Below, piece by piece: positions 61,342 through 64,000 of a stretch of DNA of 64,000 bases. The stretch's first letter is position 1. The number at the start of each line of letters is the position of its first letter. The DNA is from Porphyromonadaceae bacterium H1 (GTDB taxonomy: Bacteria > Bacteroidota > Bacteroidia > Bacteroidales > Paludibacteraceae). The stretch covers positions 62,001 through 126,000 of the forward strand of contig BDEJ01000037.1 in NCBI GenBank assembly GCA_001653155.1. The letters are read 5' to 3'. Under the pieces are notes generated by a model. It was not told the DNA's origin, did no database searches, and saw only the letters and a program-made list of their open reading frames with translations. Both the position numbers and the translations under genes were made by a program.

Positions 61342-63432
61342 ATGGAAACAGTCATCATCAAACGAGATGGAAAAGAGGAAGTCTTTTCGATGGAGAAAAT
61401 CAAAAGTGCAATCCGGAAAGCATTTCTATCGGTCGGCAGTTTTGCTACGGACGATGTGATAACCAACATTTTAAGCCGGATCAGCATCAAAAACGGTATT
61501 TCCGTAGAAGAGATTCAAAATCAAGTAGAGGTAGCTTTAATGGCTGAACGTTATTATGCAGTCGCAAAATCCTATATGCTCTATCGGCAAAAGCACCTGG
61601 AAGATCGTGAGGTACGCGACAAGTTACAGTTCCTGATGGATTACTGCGATGCCAAGAATGCCGCCACAGGAAGCAAGTATGATGCCAACGCCAATGTGGA
61701 AAATAAAAACATGGCAACCCTAATCGGCGAGCTCCCGAAGTCGAACTTCATCCGCCTCAACCGAAGGATGCTCACCGATCGCCTGAAAGAAATGTATGGC
61801 AAGGAATTGGCCGATCGCTACATCGAGTTGCTGAACAACCATTACATCTATAAAAACGACGAAACAAGCTTGGCCAACTATTGTGCCAGCATCACCATGT
61901 ACCCTTGGCTTATCGGAGGGACGACCTCTATCGGAGGAAATTCCAAAGCCCCCACAAACCTAAAATCCTTTTGCGGAGGTTTTATCAACATGGTATTTAT
62001 CGTGTCGAGCATGTTGAGCGGAGCTTGTGCCACCCCGGAGTTCCTAATGTACATGAATTATTTCATTGGTTTGGAATACGGTGAAGATTATTATCTGAAC
62101 CCGGAACGTATAGTCGACTTATCAAAAAAACAACGCAGCCTCGATAAGGTAATCACCGACCATTTCGAACAAATCGTGTACTCCATCAATCAACCTACTG
62201 GAGCTCGAAATTTCCAAGCCGTATTTTGGAATATTTCCTATTACGACCGCTATTACTTCAACAGCCTCTTCGAGAACTTTGTTTTTCCGAACGGAAGCCG
62301 TCCTCATTGGGAATCACTCAGCTGGCTTCAAAAGCGCTTTATGAAGTGGTTCAACCAGGAACGCACCAGAACGGTTCTTACTTTCCCGGTCGAGACAATG
62401 GCCCTGTTGAGCGAAAATGGAGAAGTAAAAGACAAGGAGTACGGAGACTTCACAGCGGAGATGTATGCTGAAGGGCATTCATTCTTCACCTATATGAGTG
62501 ATAACGCCGACTCGCTGAGCAGCTGCTGCCGCTTACGAAACGAAATCCAGGATAACGGTTTCAGCTACACACTCGGAGCCGGAGGTGTTTCTACGGGATC
62601 AAAAAGCGTGCTGACCATAAACCTGAACCGCTGCATACAACATGCCATGCGTAAGGAAATGCACTATCAGTTCTTCCTCGAAGAAGTGGTGGATCTGGTG
62701 CACAAGGTGCAGCTGGCTTACAACGAAAACCTCAAATACATGCAGGCCAAAGGCATGCTCCCCCTCTTTGACGCAGGATACATCAACATGGGACGTCAGT
62801 ACCTCACTATCGGAGTGAATGGATTGGTCGAAGCAGCCGAAGCGCTTGGCATCGAAATATCCGACAATCAGCATTATGTAGATTTCGTACAACATGTACT
62901 GGGATTGATTGAGGACTATAACAAACGATACCGGACAAAAGATGTGATGTTCAACTGCGAGATGATACCGGCTGAGAATGTAGGAGTAAAGCACGCCAAG
63001 TGGGATAAACGCGACGGCTTTCAGGCAAAGCGCGATTGCTACAACAGCTACTTCTACATTGTGGAGGATACTAAATTGAATATCATCGACAAATTCCGCC
63101 TGCACGGACGCAAGTACATCGAACACCTAACCGGCGGATCGGCTCTGCATATGAACCTCGACGAACATTTAAGCAAAGAACAATACCGTCATCTCTTGCG
63201 CGTAGCCATTCAAGAAGGCTGTAATTATTTCACCTTTAATATTCCGAATACGGTGTGCAAGGACTGCGGACACATTGATAAACGCAACTTGAAAGCATGC
63301 CCCGCATGCGGAAGCCAGGAACTCGATTATCTGACACGCATTATCGGTTACATGAAACGTGTCAGCAATTTCTCACAAAGCAGGCAGGTAGAAGCCTCCA
63401 AACGTCATTATGCTACGCTTTCTCAGTTATGA
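61342..63432 (+). CDS. nrdD: Anaerobic (class III) ribonucleoside-triphosphate reductase
   Basis: The 696-residue enzyme reduces ribonucleotides to deoxyribonucleotides without oxygen. An ATP-cone is at the N-terminus (METVIIKRDGKEEVFSMEKIKSAIRKAF, about residues 1-95). The catalytic barrel follows, with SSCCRLRNEI-type active-site cysteines, NMGRQYLTIGVNGLVEAAEALGI and YNSYFYI. A zinc site Cys639, Cys642, Cys653, Cys656 (CKDCG, CPACG) lies just before the glycyl-radical motif RIIGY with Gly669. The start of nrdG lies inside its 3' end, so both are coupled. A cobalamin riboswitch precedes it, although the enzyme itself needs no B12. Confidence 0.97.
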   Translation: METVIIKRDGKEEVFSMEKIKSAIRKAFLSVGSFATDDVITNILSRISIKNGISVEEIQNQVEVALMAERYYAVAKSYMLYRQKHLEDREVRDKLQFLMDYCDAKNAATGSKYDANANVENKNMATLIGELPKSNFIRLNRRMLTDRLKEMYGKELADRYIELLNNHYIYKNDETSLANYCASITMYPWLIGGTTSIGGNSKAPTNLKSFCGGFINMVFIVSSMLSGACATPEFLMYMNYFIGLEYGEDYYLNPERIVDLSKKQRSLDKVITDHFEQIVYSINQPTGARNFQAVFWNISYYDRYYFNSLFENFVFPNGSRPHWESLSWLQKRFMKWFNQERTRTVLTFPVETMALLSENGEVKDKEYGDFTAEMYAEGHSFFTYMSDNADSLSSCCRLRNEIQDNGFSYTLGAGGVSTGSKSVLTINLNRCIQHAMRKEMHYQFFLEEVVDLVHKVQLAYNENLKYMQAKGMLPLFDAGYINMGRQYLTIGVNGLVEAAEALGIEISDNQHYVDFVQHVLGLIEDYNKRYRTKDVMFNCEMIPAENVGVKHAKWDKRDGFQAKRDCYNSYFYIVEDTKLNIIDKFRLHGRKYIEHLTGGSALHMNLDEHLSKEQYRHLLRVAIQEGCNYFTFNIPNTVCKDCGHIDKRNLKACPACGSQELDYLTRIIGYMKRVSNFSQSRQVEASKRHYATLSQL

Positions 63433-63946
63433 TATCGTATTTCAGGAGGTGCCGGGCGAAGTCAGCTTAGCCATTAACATAAGCAACTGCCCGCACCGCT
63501 GTAAGGGCTGTCACAGTCCACACCTGCAGGAAGACAAGGGCGAGTGCCTTGACCGAAAGGCACTTGGCACCTTACTAACCAGCTACGGTGAAGCGCTGAC
63601 CTGCATTTGCTTCATGGGAGGCGATGCCGACCCTAAAAGCGTAGAAAGCCTCGCACTCTTTGTACGCGAAAGCACACAGGGGCGTTTGAAAACAGCATGG
63701 TACTCGGGCCGGGCGCAGTTCCCTCATGATTGTTCGCCGGAAAGTTTCGACTATGTGAAAATCGGCCCTTACATCGAAGCCTTAGGCGGGCTCGATGCTC
63801 CTACGAGCAACCAACGTTTCTATCAGGTAAAGGAAGGGCGTTTGGTCGATCGCACGGAGCTATTTCACTCAAAGTTCAGTACGAATACATACAGCCCCAG
63901 CTTACCGAACCGCTCACAGGAAGCTTTACGCCCTGCTTTGACCTAA
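63410..63946 (+). CDS. nrdG: Anaerobic ribonucleotide reductase-activating protein (radical SAM)
   Basis: The 178-residue protein carries the radical SAM motif CPHRCKGC (Cys27, Cys31, Cys34) that binds a 4Fe-4S cluster. With S-adenosylmethionine it makes the glycyl radical on NrdD. LSYDIVFQEVPGEVSLAINISNCPHRCKGCHSP and CICFMGGDADPKSVESL are family features. The start overlaps nrdD by 23 bases. About 25 residues after the usual family end near VDRTELF (HSKFSTNTYSP...) are not recognised and may be a lineage extension. The last 54 bases of the window hold nothing further I can support. Confidence 0.93.
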   Translation: MLRFLSYDIVFQEVPGEVSLAINISNCPHRCKGCHSPHLQEDKGECLDRKALGTLLTSYGEALTCICFMGGDADPKSVESLALFVRESTQGRLKTAWYSGRAQFPHDCSPESFDYVKIGPYIEALGGLDAPTSNQRFYQVKEGRLVDRTELFHSKFSTNTYSPSLPNRSQEALRPALT

Positions 63947-64000
63947 ACCGGAGCAAGACCTGCGACAAGACAAAGCGCAGGAAGGGTTCCGTAAATTCAA

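Noticed and set aside
60980-61459. Open frame over the second riboswitch and start of nrdD
   Set aside because: It overlaps the riboswitch and runs out of frame into nrdD, with no family features.

Overview
The window comes from a member of the Bacteroidota, most likely the order Bacteroidales. The evidence is: SusC/SusD pairs with a FecR anti-sigma factor and an ECF sigma factor; type IX secretion C-terminal tails; promoters of the TTTG-N19/20-TAnnTTTG type; almost no Shine-Dalgarno sequences; the order murG-murC-ftsQ-ftsA-ftsZ; and a methylmalonyl-CoA/propionate gene set. I cannot fix the genus. Class III ribonucleotide reductase and the fermentation genes point to an anaerobe.

Layout. 1-5949: end of the division/cell wall cluster (murG', murC, ftsQ, ftsA, ftsZ, yqeY). 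6111-9170: methylmalonyl-CoA epimerase, biotin-dependent carboxyltransferase, biotin carrier and gamma carbonic anhydrase-like protein. 9385-11351: rpsU, a Xer recombinase, hpf/raiA and tRNA-Thr, -Tyr and -Gly, ended by a strong terminator. 11352-14376: an AT-rich island with a class II Fic protein and a thioredoxin-like lipid-envelope protein, each followed by a cassette-like structured sequence. 14377-19297: GH3 glycosidase and M3 peptidase. 19521-20135: a lone AT-rich gene whose C-terminal half resembles TNT-type NAD glycohydrolase toxins. 20217-24316: groEL, groES and two glycosyltransferases. 24524-30140: aminotransferase, phenylacetate-CoA ligase, tandem-ACT protein and prolyl oligopeptidase.

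30212-53478 is one large minus-strand polysaccharide utilisation locus. In transcription order it holds FecR, SusC with an STN signalling domain, SusD, a second SusC/SusD pair, a DUF1735-type surface lipoprotein, a small T9SS protein, a parallel beta-helix protein, a GH36 alpha-galactosidase, an ECF sigma factor, a T9SS-tailed protein, a GH123-like (DUF4091) enzyme and a GH3 enzyme. The enzyme mix suggests a host glycan containing alpha-Gal and beta-GalNAc.

53662-63946 holds two cobalamin riboswitches. The first leads a biotin carboxylase/biotin carrier/carboxyltransferase operon that may run through a transporter and metY. The second leads nrdD-nrdG. Together they suggest that vitamin B12 supply switches acyl-CoA carboxylation, sulfur/methionine metabolism and the choice of ribonucleotide reductase. 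The most notable points are this B12 regulation, the PUL with its displaced sigma factor, the TNT-like protein and the cassette-like Fic/thioredoxin island.
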